A stretch of DNA of 64,000 nucleotides from MGBC163016 sp964649145 (GTDB taxonomy: Bacteria > Actinomycetota > Coriobacteriia > Coriobacteriales > Eggerthellaceae). The translations under genes and the position numbers were made by a program. Location of the stretch: the NCBI GenBank assembly GCA_964649145.1, contig CAZYOQ010000004.1:1-64000 (forward strand), read 5' to 3'. Position 1 is the first letter of the stretch; the number at the start of each line of letters is the position of its first letter. A model generated the notes under the pieces. That model was not told the origin of the DNA. It ran no database searches and saw only the letters and a program-made list of their open reading frames with translations. Positions 16,408 to 24,907 of the stretch are shown here, in pieces.

Positions 16408-17340
16408 GTGTGCGCGGAAAAAAGGCTGGAAGGTAAGCGTCATGTTCTCACGAGCGAGGACGCGGAATTCCCGCGTGCGTTCGAGCGATTGAAAGAGCCA
16501 CCGGGGAAGTTGTATGTAATCGGCAACCTGAACGCGCTTCAAGAAGGATTAGCGGTAGTGGGAGCGAGGTTTGCCACCCCTTATGGCATAACTTGTGCGA
16601 CCAAGTTCGCGAAGATTGCAAGCGAGGCTGGCATCGTAATAATCTCGGGAGGCGCAAGAGGGTGCGACTCTGCGGCGCATAGAGCGGCGCTGGAATCTAG
16701 GGGAAAGACAGTCGTCTTCTTAGGTGGTGGGTGCGATGAGCTTTATCCGGTCGAAAATGCGCCGTTATATCAGGAGGTCATCGATAAGGGAGGGGCTGTT
16801 GTATCGGAACATGATTGGCAAGCTCCTCCACTTCCTCATCAATTCAGGGCGCGCAACCGCCTGATCGCATCCCTTTCCAAGGCTACCTTGATAGTGGAAG
16901 CAGGTCTTCCCTCGGGCACTTTTTCCACAGCCGATGAAGCGATACTTGCAGATCGCGAAGTGCTGGTCGTGCCTGGGTCGATAACTTCCAAGAATTCTCA
17001 CGGCGCAAACAGACTCATCTACCAAGGGGCGACACCCATCGTTGATGAGGAGACCTTTCGCGACCAGCTGAAATCCATTTTCGAAATAGTGATGCTTGAG
17101 GCTCCAAAGATTCCCAAATCCCACAAACGAGGAGGGCGCAAATCCCTGGAAGACCGTCTTTACGACGCGATCTGCGCGCAGCCTTGCACCTCCGAGATGC
17201 TCCTTGCGCTAGTAGATTCAAGTCGAAAGCGGGCAGACAACACAGTCTGGCTCATGCAATGGCTCTCCGAGATGCAGCGCCAGGGAAAGATCTCCCGCTA
17301 CCCAAACGGCACATACGGTCCTATTGTCGAAAGCCTCTAG
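16408..17340 (+). CDS. dprA: DNA-processing protein DprA
   Basis: DprA loads RecA on incoming single-stranded DNA during transformation. The 310-residue protein has the Rossmann-like core: LAVVGARFATPYG near residue 49, ISGGARGCDSAAHRAALESR near 80, VVFLGGGCDELYPVEN near 105, FRARNRLIASLSKATLIVEA near 147, and SGTFSTADEAI. A C-terminal winged-helix follows from about residue 250. The start is GTG. The two genes upstream fit the usual comM-dprA context. Its TAG stop is directly followed in the same frame by a MazF-like remnant. Confidence 0.93.
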   Translation: MCAEKRLEGKRHVLTSEDAEFPRAFERLKEPPGKLYVIGNLNALQEGLAVVGARFATPYGITCATKFAKIASEAGIVIISGGARGCDSAAHRAALESRGKTVVFLGGGCDELYPVENAPLYQEVIDKGGAVVSEHDWQAPPLPHQFRARNRLIASLSKATLIVEAGLPSGTFSTADEAILADREVLVVPGSITSKNSHGANRLIYQGATPIVDEETFRDQLKSIFEIVMLEAPKIPKSHKRGGRKSLEDRLYDAICAQPCTSEMLLALVDSSRKRADNTVWLMQWLSEMQRQGKISRYPNGTYGPIVESL

Positions 17341-17355
17341 ATCAGCCCTTTCCGC

Positions 17356-17598
17356 ATGAACTACTTGTCAGCCTTGACTCTGGTAGCGCCGATAACCTCT
17401 AACGACAATGGTTTTCCGTTGCATATTTCCATCAATGACGAAAATCCCGTATACGGCTACGTCCAAGTTGAAGGCATGCGCTCTGTCGATCTCATCTCAA
17501 GAAACAATAATGGCTCATTGGAACACGTAGGCTCGCTAGACGACGACACCATGCAACGAGTGATGGGCGCAGTAAAGGTGTATATAGGTATCGCGTAG
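17356..17598 (+). pseudogene. Truncated MazF/PemK-type toxin remnant
   Basis: The 80-residue product resembles only the C-terminal two-thirds of MazF/PemK ribonuclease toxins: LTLVAPITSNDNGFPLHISI, then VQVEGMRSVDL, then VGSLDDDTMQRVMGAVKVYI. The family N-terminal part, with the GDI and RP(A/V)LVVS strands, is missing. The same frame runs back without a stop to the dprA stop codon at 17338-17340, and the intervening codons read ISPFR. This suggests a deletion or insertion joined dprA to a partial toxin gene. No antitoxin gene is adjacent. It is probably inactive. The family assignment is by pattern recognition only. Confidence 0.6.
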
Positions 17599-17657
17599 TT
17601 AAACTACTCATGAATGTGATATTTCCTTGAGTGTATCCGAATAGCGTTTGTTATTGC

Positions 17658-17682
17658 TATAATGTTAACCATGGTTAACATT
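17658..17682 (+). promoter_or_regulatory. -10 box and perfect 22-bp palindromic operator at the start of the S+T fusion gene
   Basis: TATAAT at 17658-17663 overlaps a perfect palindrome at 17661-17682 with half-site AATGTTAACCA. Written as GTTAAC-N4-GTTAAC it matches the two sites at 20652-20673 and 20684-20705. If the -10 box is used, transcription starts near the ATG at 17671, giving a leaderless message. A protein bound here would cover the promoter and probably repress it. Confidence 0.6.
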
Positions 17683-18993
17683 TCTTCCATTACTGAAGAT
17701 GAAGCAAGAAGATGGGCTCGTTCAGGAGTTTTAGCAGCATTTGCCCTCGTCCTATCCTATATAGAAACTTTTATTCCGCTCCCTATTCCGATTCCAGGGG
17801 CAAAACTCGGTCTTGCCAACATACCTATCCTCATCGCCTTGAAAGTCCTCGATATAAAAAGCGCATTTATTATCGCGCTTATCAAAACTTTGGTTTCAGG
17901 TCTTTTATTTGGTTCTCCTATCATGATCCCATATTCAGCCGGGGGAACTTTTTTGGCATTCGCTACTATGGCGCTTCTTGTGAAATTACCAGGATTGTCT
18001 ATTGTTCTTACGTCAGTAGTAGGCTCTATTTTGCATATTGTTGGGCAGCTGTTCGTTGCAACGATCATGCTTGATACAGCATATGTATGGTTCACGTTCC
18101 CGCCCCTTTTGCTTATAGCGTGTTTTACCGGGACGCTTACAGGATGGATGGCTGCTCGACTCACCTCAACACTGCAAGAAGTGCCAATATCCCACTCAAA
18201 CTCAAGTCTCTCTTCCATGCATCATTCAGAGCTTTGCAAGGGTAGGGTTGGCAGTCAAAACGCTTATCTGGCTAAATCTAGAGAAACTGTATTTCGAAAT
18301 GTTGATGCCAGAATCATGATCGTGATCTTTACTGCTTATATCGTAATAGTTTTATGTTTGGGAAGCCTGTATGCACTTGGTATATGCTTATTAATTTCCA
18401 TAGCGTTCGCGATTGCATCACATATAGGTTTAAAAGAAGCTATCTTTGCGGCAATTCCGCTCGCTACCATCCTAATAATCACGACTATCGCGCAAGTTCT
18501 ATATAACGACAACGGGGAAATCGTTATGCATATCGGCGCATTCCCAATTTATTCGGGCGCAATCGACTCGGTGACAGTGATGATAGCAAGACTTATCTGC
18601 ATAATGATTACAAGCATCTCGTTTGTGAAAGTTGTTTCTTTTGATCGAGTAAGCAAAGCAATCACTCAGATCTTATCGCCACTTCGCCACCTTGGAGTTA
18701 GGGTTGATGCTTTTTCACTGGCATTGGATATGTCCCTTAAATTCATACCCGTGCTTGTTTCTGATTTCGAAGAATTGAAAAAACAGTCAGTGAAACAAAA
18801 CGAAAGATTCGCAAAAGGCGGATTGATAAATAAATGCAAGGACTACTCATCATTAATAACACCTCTGGCGCAAATGTCATTTTTATATGCCGATGCTTGC
18901 ACGTGTGATTTCATGCAAGATGACCAACACCAGGAGGATTCTTTCCATTCACAAGGAACTGAGGAGGTGCCTGCACTAGATATTAGCGGCTGA
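17671..18993 (+). CDS. Fused ECF-type membrane protein: Gx/HepPP-synthase-I-like S domain plus CbiQ/EcfT-like T domain
   Basis: A 440-residue double-domain membrane protein. Residues about 10-165 match the Gx-transporter / heptaprenyl-diphosphate-synthase-component-I family (PF07456-like): PLPIPIPGAKLGLANIPILI, and PIMIPYSAGGTFLAF. A polar linker covers about 170-210. Residues 212-425 resemble the transmembrane coupling protein EcfT/CbiQ: hydrophobic helices, then LRHLGVRVDAFSLALDMSLK and FIPVLVSDFEELKK. The two Ala-Arg-Gly signatures that dock EcfT on its ATPases are not recognisable; the aligned places read VKQNERF and CDFMQDD. No ECF ATPase is nearby. Next to ApbE and FMN-binding genes, a role in flavin or quinone-precursor movement is inferred, not shown. 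The ATG at 17662 is an alternative start. Confidence 0.75.
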   Translation: MVNISSITEDEARRWARSGVLAAFALVLSYIETFIPLPIPIPGAKLGLANIPILIALKVLDIKSAFIIALIKTLVSGLLFGSPIMIPYSAGGTFLAFATMALLVKLPGLSIVLTSVVGSILHIVGQLFVATIMLDTAYVWFTFPPLLLIACFTGTLTGWMAARLTSTLQEVPISHSNSSLSSMHHSELCKGRVGSQNAYLAKSRETVFRNVDARIMIVIFTAYIVIVLCLGSLYALGICLLISIAFAIASHIGLKEAIFAAIPLATILIITTIAQVLYNDNGEIVMHIGAFPIYSGAIDSVTVMIARLICIMITSISFVKVVSFDRVSKAITQILSPLRHLGVRVDAFSLALDMSLKFIPVLVSDFEELKKQSVKQNERFAKGGLINKCKDYSSLITPLAQMSFLYADACTCDFMQDDQHQEDSFHSQGTEEVPALDISG

Positions 18994-19447
18994 TTGTATC
19001 AAATCCATTGCTTTCATCTTGATTCGAGCTATTGGGTACTGCACCAGTGTCCATTCCAGCGCTTTCTTCGCCTTTAGCTACGATTTCCACCCAAAGTTTA
19101 TGTGGCAAACATATTATTTGCTGCCCGCTAGATGAAATGGATCCTTGATGGATGCAATCTTGTCCTTCGCAATCAGCAGCAAGCATATAAGCTTCGCCAT
19201 TCTCGATAGCGATGGTGTTTTCTCCAAGCTCGGTTTTCACGGTAAGCGTGTCGTCCATGTTTAAATCCAGCTCATAGGATTTCCCATCTGCGTCATGTAC
19301 GACGGCAATGAGGTAATTGTCGCTATTAGCAGAGGGAACGATATTTACAAAGAAAATCGCAAACGTTGCTATGACGAAAAGGGCGATAAGGATAAAAACT
19401 ATGACATTTGCTTTAGTGAATAAGGATTTATAGTGATTTTTTGGCAT
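18983..19447 (-). CDS. NusG domain II-containing membrane-anchored protein
   Basis: The 154-residue protein has one membrane helix at about residues 13-34 and an external NusG domain II (PF07009-like). The domain shows TVKTELGENTIAIENGEAYM, then the two-cysteine CEGQDCIHQG, then QIICLPHKLWVEI. This small beta domain is regularly found beside Gx-transporter, ApbE and FMN-binding genes; its function is unknown. The three cysteines could bind a metal or cofactor, which is inference. The gene is convergent with the S+T fusion (11-base overlap of the 3' ends) and divergent from apbE across 97 bases. It is the only minus-strand gene in the flavin locus. Confidence 0.75.
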   Translation of the reverse strand: MPKNHYKSLFTKANVIVFILIALFVIATFAIFFVNIVPSANSDNYLIAVVHDADGKSYELDLNMDDTLTVKTELGENTIAIENGEAYMLAADCEGQDCIHQGSISSSGQQIICLPHKLWVEIVAKGEESAGMDTGAVPNSSNQDESNGFDTISR

Positions 19448-19502
19448 GTGGAACCTTTGCTTGTTCGCTTTGGTTTGAAATTCGAAATCAGACTAACAGA
19501 TA

Positions 19503-19532
19503 TTGTATAGACGAAATAGAAAGACGTTATAG
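19503..19532 (+). promoter_or_regulatory. Candidate promoter of apbE
   Basis: TTGTAT at 19503-19508 and TTATAG at 19527-19532 have an 18-base spacer. They end 12 bases before the TTG start, so the leader would be very short. On the other strand a TACAAT in the same region could serve the divergent NusG-II gene. Confidence 0.4.
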
Positions 19533-19544
19533 AAAGAGACAACA

Positions 19545-20576
19545 TTGAATAAGATAGCAAAAACTGAAGCGATGCGCTTGATAGCGGTCTTAACATTTGC
19601 CGTTTTATTGACGGCGCCTTTATATTCGTGTTCAAGCAGCACAGGCGAACACATAGATGAGGAAGCGGAAGTTAACGAGTATATCAGCGATACGGATTTC
19701 TTGTTCGACACCGTTGTTACTTTGTCTATTAATGGAACGCAAGATCAATTGCAGCAAGCAATGGAGCGCTGTCAGTATTTTGAAGGGATATTTTCAAGAA
19801 CAGTTGAGGGTTCGGACATCTGGAGGATAAATGAAGCTGATGGCGCACCCGTAGAGGTATCACAAGAAACCGCTGACATAATTACGAAAGCGCTTGACTA
19901 TTGCGAGGCATCTGGCGGGCTCTTCGATATAACAATCGGCTCGGTATCATCGCTTTGGGATTTCAAAGAAGGAGTGCGTCCAAGCGACGATGAGATAGCT
20001 GAAGCCATAAAACACGTAGATTACAAGGGAGTCCATGTTGATGGCACGACCGTTTGGCTAGATGATCCTTATGCCAAGCTTGACTTGGGCGGTATTGCCA
20101 AAGGCTATATTTCAGACGATCTGAAAGAGTATTTGACTGAAATCGGTGTGGAAAGCGCATGTTTGAACCTTGGTGGAAATGTTGCGCTCTTGGGGTCGAA
20201 AGTAGATGGTAGTTCCTGGAATGTTGGAATTCAAGATCCTAATGGGGAGGATCAAGAGGTGATCGCTACGATCTCAAAGTCCGGGGGAACCGTTGTCACA
20301 AGCGGGCTTTACGAACGGCAATTCATTCAAGATGACGAGCTTTATTATCACATTTTGGATCCACGTACAGGATATCCCGTTAAGTCTGACCTTGTGAGCG
20401 TTTCTCTATCAACTGAATCTTCAACTGATGCGGATGCATATGCCACAATGCTGTTTCTTCTTGGACACGATAAGGCTTTAAGTTTGATAGAAAACGATGA
20501 TCGTTTTGAAGGTTTGCTGGTAGACGATGATGGCAAGATAACTTTATCAAACGGGGCTTCTTTCGAATTGTTGTGA
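19545..20576 (+). CDS. apbE: FAD:protein FMN transferase (ApbE), lipoprotein
   Basis: ApbE attaches FMN from FAD to a threonine in (S/T)GA(S/T) motifs of extracytosolic flavoproteins. The 343-residue protein has a signal peptide ending in a lipobox-like LYSC (Cys 29), so it is probably anchored to the outer membrane face. The FAD-binding core contains SGGLFDITIGSVSSLWDF, LDLGGIAKGYISDDLKEYL near 185, HILDPRTGYPV near 269, and the metal-binding TDADAYATMLFLLG near 295. The start is TTG. Its likely substrates are the SGAT motifs of the products at 23421 and 24908 immediately downstream. Length and motifs are complete. Confidence 0.93.
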   Translation: MNKIAKTEAMRLIAVLTFAVLLTAPLYSCSSSTGEHIDEEAEVNEYISDTDFLFDTVVTLSINGTQDQLQQAMERCQYFEGIFSRTVEGSDIWRINEADGAPVEVSQETADIITKALDYCEASGGLFDITIGSVSSLWDFKEGVRPSDDEIAEAIKHVDYKGVHVDGTTVWLDDPYAKLDLGGIAKGYISDDLKEYLTEIGVESACLNLGGNVALLGSKVDGSSWNVGIQDPNGEDQEVIATISKSGGTVVTSGLYERQFIQDDELYYHILDPRTGYPVKSDLVSVSLSTESSTDADAYATMLFLLGHDKALSLIENDDRFEGLLVDDDGKITLSNGASFELL

Positions 20577-20651
20577 CCGGCTGTACCAGCCCTGCTGAAA
20601 AAAAAGGGACAACTTCATTAAAAACCAAATATAGAAATTTTACTCACAAAA

Positions 20652-20673
20652 AAAGTTAACTTATGGTAACTTT
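20652..20673. promoter_or_regulatory. Palindromic operator 1 upstream of the large FMN-binding-like gene
   Basis: AAAGTTAAC, four bases, then GGTAACTTT. This is the same GTTAnC-N4-GnTAAC architecture as the palindromes at 17661 and 20684. Its centre is 32 bases (about three helical turns) from that of operator 2. Confidence 0.55.
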
Positions 20674-20683
20674 ATAGCGTTTC

Positions 20684-20705
20684 AAAGTTACCCGTAGCTA
20701 ACTTT
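20684..20705. promoter_or_regulatory. Palindromic operator 2 upstream of the large FMN-binding-like gene
   Basis: AAAGTTACC, four bases, then GCTAACTTT. A possible -10 box GATAAA at 20745-20750 would place this centre about 62 bases before the transcription start, the spacing used by Crp-type activators. The promoter placement is inference. Confidence 0.55.
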
Positions 20706-20780
20706 TCATCGTGAGCTCTCTGGTTTTCGCTGATCTCCGTATGGGATAAATGCGGGTAGAGACTAACGGAAAGGGGAGCT

Positions 20781-23413
20781 ATGAGGAAGCTCGATATTGG
20801 GTTAAAGAGATTGCCGAGCAGGGCTATTGCGCTGCTGACATCTATGGCGCTTGCTGTAGGGATGGTGCCAGCGTTGACACCAGCAAATTCTCAAGACGCC
20901 TATGCCGACACAACTGACACGGCAAAAACAGTAGAAGCAAAAACAGTAGAAGATGGCGGAAACAACCAAGGTACTGATAAGACGCTTGCATCAACAGCAA
21001 ATGATTCTGAGGGCAAAACCGTTATGTGGGCCGATGGCGACTGGGTGACCGATCCCTCAGAAGTGACCGATGGTGTCTATCAATGGAAAACTACAATCAA
21101 AGGTGACGGTGCTCATTACGGTCACTACGACGCGCTCGTTACATTCACTGTGAAGGACAATGTTCTTACTGCTGTTGACCTCACATCTGAGGGTACGACT
21201 TTTGGAGGCAAATGGGGAACCATAACGCCTAAATCAGTGAACATAACAGGATATTTGCCGGAAGGTGTGAATCTACTAGGTGGTGCTGTTCAGGATGCCT
21301 CTAACGGTGCATCAATTTATGTCGGGCTTGATGGCACTGATCAATACGGCGGATATACCATCAAATCGATTACGCTTTGCAAAGTTCTTGATGGCGGCAC
21401 TTTAGAGACCGAGGAAAAAACAATCACAGAAGATGATGGTGATGAGGTTACTTCAACCGACGTTGTTGGGTATAACGTTTCGCTTAATGATAATGATGGG
21501 CAGGCAACTGATGTGGAGTGGGACAGTGATAAGCAGTCATTTAAAATGACCGGTCTTAAACTTGAAGATTACAATCTTGCAAAAGTCACTTATAAGATTG
21601 GCGATTATTTTGTATTTGATCAGTATGTAGCACTGGATGGCGAAGGTGGCACGGGCGAGACATATATAGTTGTGCCGACAGATTTAAACGCTGATCCTAC
21701 AGGAATAGGTGAAAAGAATCGGGATGTTTACACAGGGGCTGCATATGCGGTTTTAATGCAGCGTCAGTTCATGTCATGGAAGGAGGCTGTGAGTGACGGT
21801 GATAAACAAGACATCGATGTTGTGAGCGCGGCAACAAAATCAAGCGATTCACTTATAGAAGCACTATATGCATCAATAGGCTACAAATATCCTTCATCGA
21901 ATCATGATGATCCTAAAGGCGATTCCGGGCTTGCCGACTGGGACAAACTCTTTGAATCCGTTGCTGATGATCTTGAAGTCACACTAGATGGTGGTAAATC
22001 TTCTGTGTCTGACGTTTGGGATCAAACTTCTGTAACTACCAATGCAGATGGAGACTATGTATTGTCTTACAAGCTATCGAATGCTATCCCAGTGAGCGGT
22101 CTTGCGTTTTATAAGTCTTCATCGAAATTGAATATAGAGCAGATGTTTAAACTTAAGAGTGGCGAAAGCGGAGCTACTAAGGTAGCAGAATTTGTGACCA
22201 GTCGTGCGGGTTCACATAATGTGCTCCTTTCCCTTACTGATGACGAAGTAGCCAGTAGTTCATATGTANNNNNNNNNNNNNNNNNNNNNNNNNNNNNNNN
22301 NNNNNNNNNNNNNNNNNNNNNNNNNNNNNNNNNNNNNNNNNNNNNNNNNNNNNNNNNNNNNNNNNNNNACATAATGTGCTCCTTTCCCTTACTGATGACG
22401 AAGTAGCCAGTAGTTCATATGTAACTTGGAATAGTGCAAACAAGACCCTTACTATCGATAAATCATCAGGTATAAATTATGTTCTCATAGGACTTGGTGT
22501 AGGAAAATTAACAAAAGATAGTAGTACCACGAGCGGAGTTGCAGAACTTAGCGGGCAAACAGGAATTTATTGCGTGCCCTATAGCATAGATGACATGATC
22601 GCAGCGTCAAATGTAGCGAACCAAATTGATGCAATGAATTCAAGTGACTATAATTCAGTCACTAGTGTGAAGGCTGCTTATAATGCTCTCAGCCCTGATG
22701 CGAAGACCTTTGTTGGAAAAAGCCAAGTTGCCAAACTTTTAGCTGCAAACCCGGCGAAGCCCGCAACTTCAACAAAAACAGTCGCTCAGAAGCTGACTTT
22801 GTCAAATCTTACACACTCTTACAGCGTAAGCAATGTGTCTAGTGGCAAGCTTAAAGCAGCGAAATCATTTAAGCTTAAAACCTCCGGAGCTGTAGGCAAG
22901 GTTTCCTACGCGATTTCATCAATCGGTTCAACTGCCAAAAAGTACATAACTCTTAACTCGGCAGGCAAAGTTACAATCAAGAAGAATACTCCTGTTGGAA
23001 CCTATAGTTTCAAGGTAGCTGCAACTGCCTCTAAGAAAGTGTCTGGAAATACGACGTATTCCGCAGCTTCTACCGTAAAGACAGTTAGTGTGGCTATAGG
23101 AACTCAGTCTATTAAACTGTCTCCGTCCTCAAAGACATTGAAGAAAAGCGCTTTAAGTAAAAAGGCGCAAGCAATCACACTCAAGGCTAAAACTACAGCT
23201 GGCAAGCTCAGCAGGGTCAAAAATGTCTCAACCGGCAAAACTGCCAAGAAATTCATTGTTAAAAAGAGCGGTTCAACCAAGCTAGTTATCAAAGTTCCTA
23301 AGGGAACAAAGAAAGGTACCTATACGGTTAAAGTGCAAGTGAAGGCGCCTAGCGTATCTAAGAAATGCGTTGCAACAAGCGTAGTTTGCAAGTTCAAAGT
23401 CAAGGTCAAGTAA
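20781..23413 (+). CDS. Large secreted FMN-binding-like surface protein (interrupted by an artificial gap)
   Basis: After removing the 100-N gap and the duplicated 55 bases (22369-22423), one 825-residue frame remains, reading SSYV then TWNS across the joint. The N-terminus is a signal peptide (MRKLDIGLKRL, then LTSMALAVGM). Residues about 75-370 contain FMN_bind-like pieces (DGVYQWKTTIKGDGAHYGHY, QFMSWKEAVSD) ending in DVVSAATKSS near 348. This sits where flavinylated domains have SGAT, but the Gly is replaced by Ala. From about residue 590 on come lysine-rich Ig-like modules with APxVGTYSF-type strands and a basic C-terminus, perhaps for holding to wall polymers. Two operators lie upstream. 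Whether it carries flavin is uncertain. Confidence 0.7.
22269..22368. other. Assembly gap (100 N) with duplicated 55-bp flanks
   Basis: The 55 bases before the gap (22214-22268) and the 55 bases after it (22369-22423) are identical. This is the mark of two contigs overlapping by one assembler k-mer, scaffolded apart. No sequence is likely to be missing. Confidence 0.9.
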
Positions 23414-23420
23414 AAAAAGC

Positions 23421-23891
23421 ATGGTAAAGACGGCTACAAAAACCATCGCACAGTTCCTATCTCAGAGCAAGTACAACCTTTTCAAGGCTCTAAATATCGC
23501 GATAATAGTGGCCGTCTTGTCAGCCTTTAGCGTGTGGGCCGCACGTGCCCAGGCAAGCGACGCTGCCGTTGCAGATGAGATTGCAGCGGCAGCGCGTATG
23601 TCTGAAAGAGGACCTTATGCAACAGATGGATCTTTTACTGGCTCTGCCCAAGGCTTTGGAGGCTTGGTAGAGGTGCAGGTCGACATAAGTGATGGCTATA
23701 TCGACTCAGTTACTCTGTTAGACGCAAGCGGCGAAGATGAAGCATGGCTTAACATGGCAATAGTTTTGCTTGACAGAATAAAAGAGGAGCAAAGCACAGA
23801 TTTAGACGTTGTTTCTGGCGCAACTTACTCATCTGCCGGCATTTTAAATGCTGCATCTTCGGCACTCAAGAGTTCCATAGGGGATAGTTGA
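23421..23891 (+). CDS. Small membrane-anchored FMN-binding domain protein
   Basis: A 156-residue protein with one membrane helix at about residues 22-42 and a single FMN_bind domain outside. The domain shows DGSFTGSAQGFGGLVEVQVD, then DGYIDSVTLLDASGEDE, then the flavinylation motif VVSGATYSSAG with its acceptor Thr at residue 135. Such domains carry covalent FMN added by ApbE and pass electrons at the membrane surface, as in RnfG and NqrC. The ATG lies seven bases after the preceding stop, and the end overlaps the polyferredoxin gene. These are probably co-transcribed and functionally paired. Confidence 0.9.
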   Translation: MVKTATKTIAQFLSQSKYNLFKALNIAIIVAVLSAFSVWAARAQASDAAVADEIAAAARMSERGPYATDGSFTGSAQGFGGLVEVQVDISDGYIDSVTLLDASGEDEAWLNMAIVLLDRIKEEQSTDLDVVSGATYSSAGILNAASSALKSSIGDS

Positions 23892-24898
23892 TGATTGAGG
23901 CCGAAAGCAACATTTCAAAGTATTCGAATAGCGCATGCAAGCCCAACGATAAAGTGTTGAGTCCAGCAAAAAGGAGGGCTCGCAAGGCGTTTTTTAACAA
24001 AGCTTTTCGGATATCCATACAATTGGTCTTCTTTATACTGGCTCCAGGCCTTTTCGCATCGGCTTTTAGCGGTGTGAAGTATTTATTTACACAAATCGGA
24101 ACCCTTCAGCCTTTTGAACCCACTGCATTTCTTATTGTTTTGATCGCATTACTGGCTTTTACTGTTGTCTTCGGACGATTCTTTTGCGGATATGGATGTG
24201 CGTTTGGCGCAATTGGAGACTGGGTATACCTTTTGCGAAAAGCGATACTTTCGAAAACACCTTTGCATGATCTAGAAATTCCAGAACGTGCAATGAAAGT
24301 ACTTTCGGTTTTTAAATATGTGATTCTTGCTCTAATATGTGGAGCTTGCTTATTTGGGGTATGGGCCGACATTTCTGAAATGAGTCCGTGGACGGCCTTT
24401 GCCGCATTGACAACCGGAACGCTAAATGGTGCGCCCTTTGCAGCTTTTATCTTATTTGGAATCTGTATATTGCTGATGGCGACTTCAGAGAGGTTCTTCT
24501 GTAGGGTGTTATGCCCAATGGGTGCCATTTTTGCTCTTATGCCAACCCTGAACGCCACTTCGTTTACACGTAAAAAAGAGCATTGCGCAAAGAAATGCGG
24601 TAAATGCCGAGAAGCTTGCCCGGTCGGGATATGGCCTGATGCAGATACTGTTATACATGGAGAATGCATTTCATGTGGAAAATGTGCAGACGCATGCCCC
24701 ATGTGTAATGTGAATCTTTTAGCGTTGCCAAAAGCCGGATATAGATCAGCGGGAGCATCAAATCCAGTAAGGAAAACCCGGGATGAGTGGCACCTAATTC
24801 GAGGAAATGAATTCGTTAGTGTGATGGTGAAGGCTTTGGTTTTGTTGCTCATAAGCGTCTCCATCGGAGCGACCCGGTATATTGAGCTTTTTGTCTAG
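23891..24898 (+). CDS. NapH/NosR-like polyferredoxin membrane protein
   Basis: The 335-residue protein has about five membrane helices. Conserved RFFCGYGCAFGAIGDWVY near residue 97 and RFFCRVLCPMGAIFALMP near 200 match the NapH/NosR/YccM quinol-oxidising type. Two [4Fe-4S] motifs follow, CAKKCGKCREACPVG near 235 and CISCGKCADACPMC near 258. A last helix spans about 313-333. Proteins of this type carry electrons between the quinone pool or cytoplasmic donors and extracytosolic partners. The ATG overlaps the stop of the small FMN-binding gene, and the triple FMN-binding gene follows nine bases later. The direction of electron flow is inferred. Confidence 0.88.
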   Translation: MIEAESNISKYSNSACKPNDKVLSPAKRRARKAFFNKAFRISIQLVFFILAPGLFASAFSGVKYLFTQIGTLQPFEPTAFLIVLIALLAFTVVFGRFFCGYGCAFGAIGDWVYLLRKAILSKTPLHDLEIPERAMKVLSVFKYVILALICGACLFGVWADISEMSPWTAFAALTTGTLNGAPFAAFILFGICILLMATSERFFCRVLCPMGAIFALMPTLNATSFTRKKEHCAKKCGKCREACPVGIWPDADTVIHGECISCGKCADACPMCNVNLLALPKAGYRSAGASNPVRKTRDEWHLIRGNEFVSVMVKALVLLLISVSIGATRYIELFV

Positions 24899-24907
24899 GA
24901 CTTGATC

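Noticed and set aside
17599..17670. FMN or other riboswitch before the S+T fusion gene
   Set aside because: The probable transcription start is at the start codon, leaving no leader RNA.
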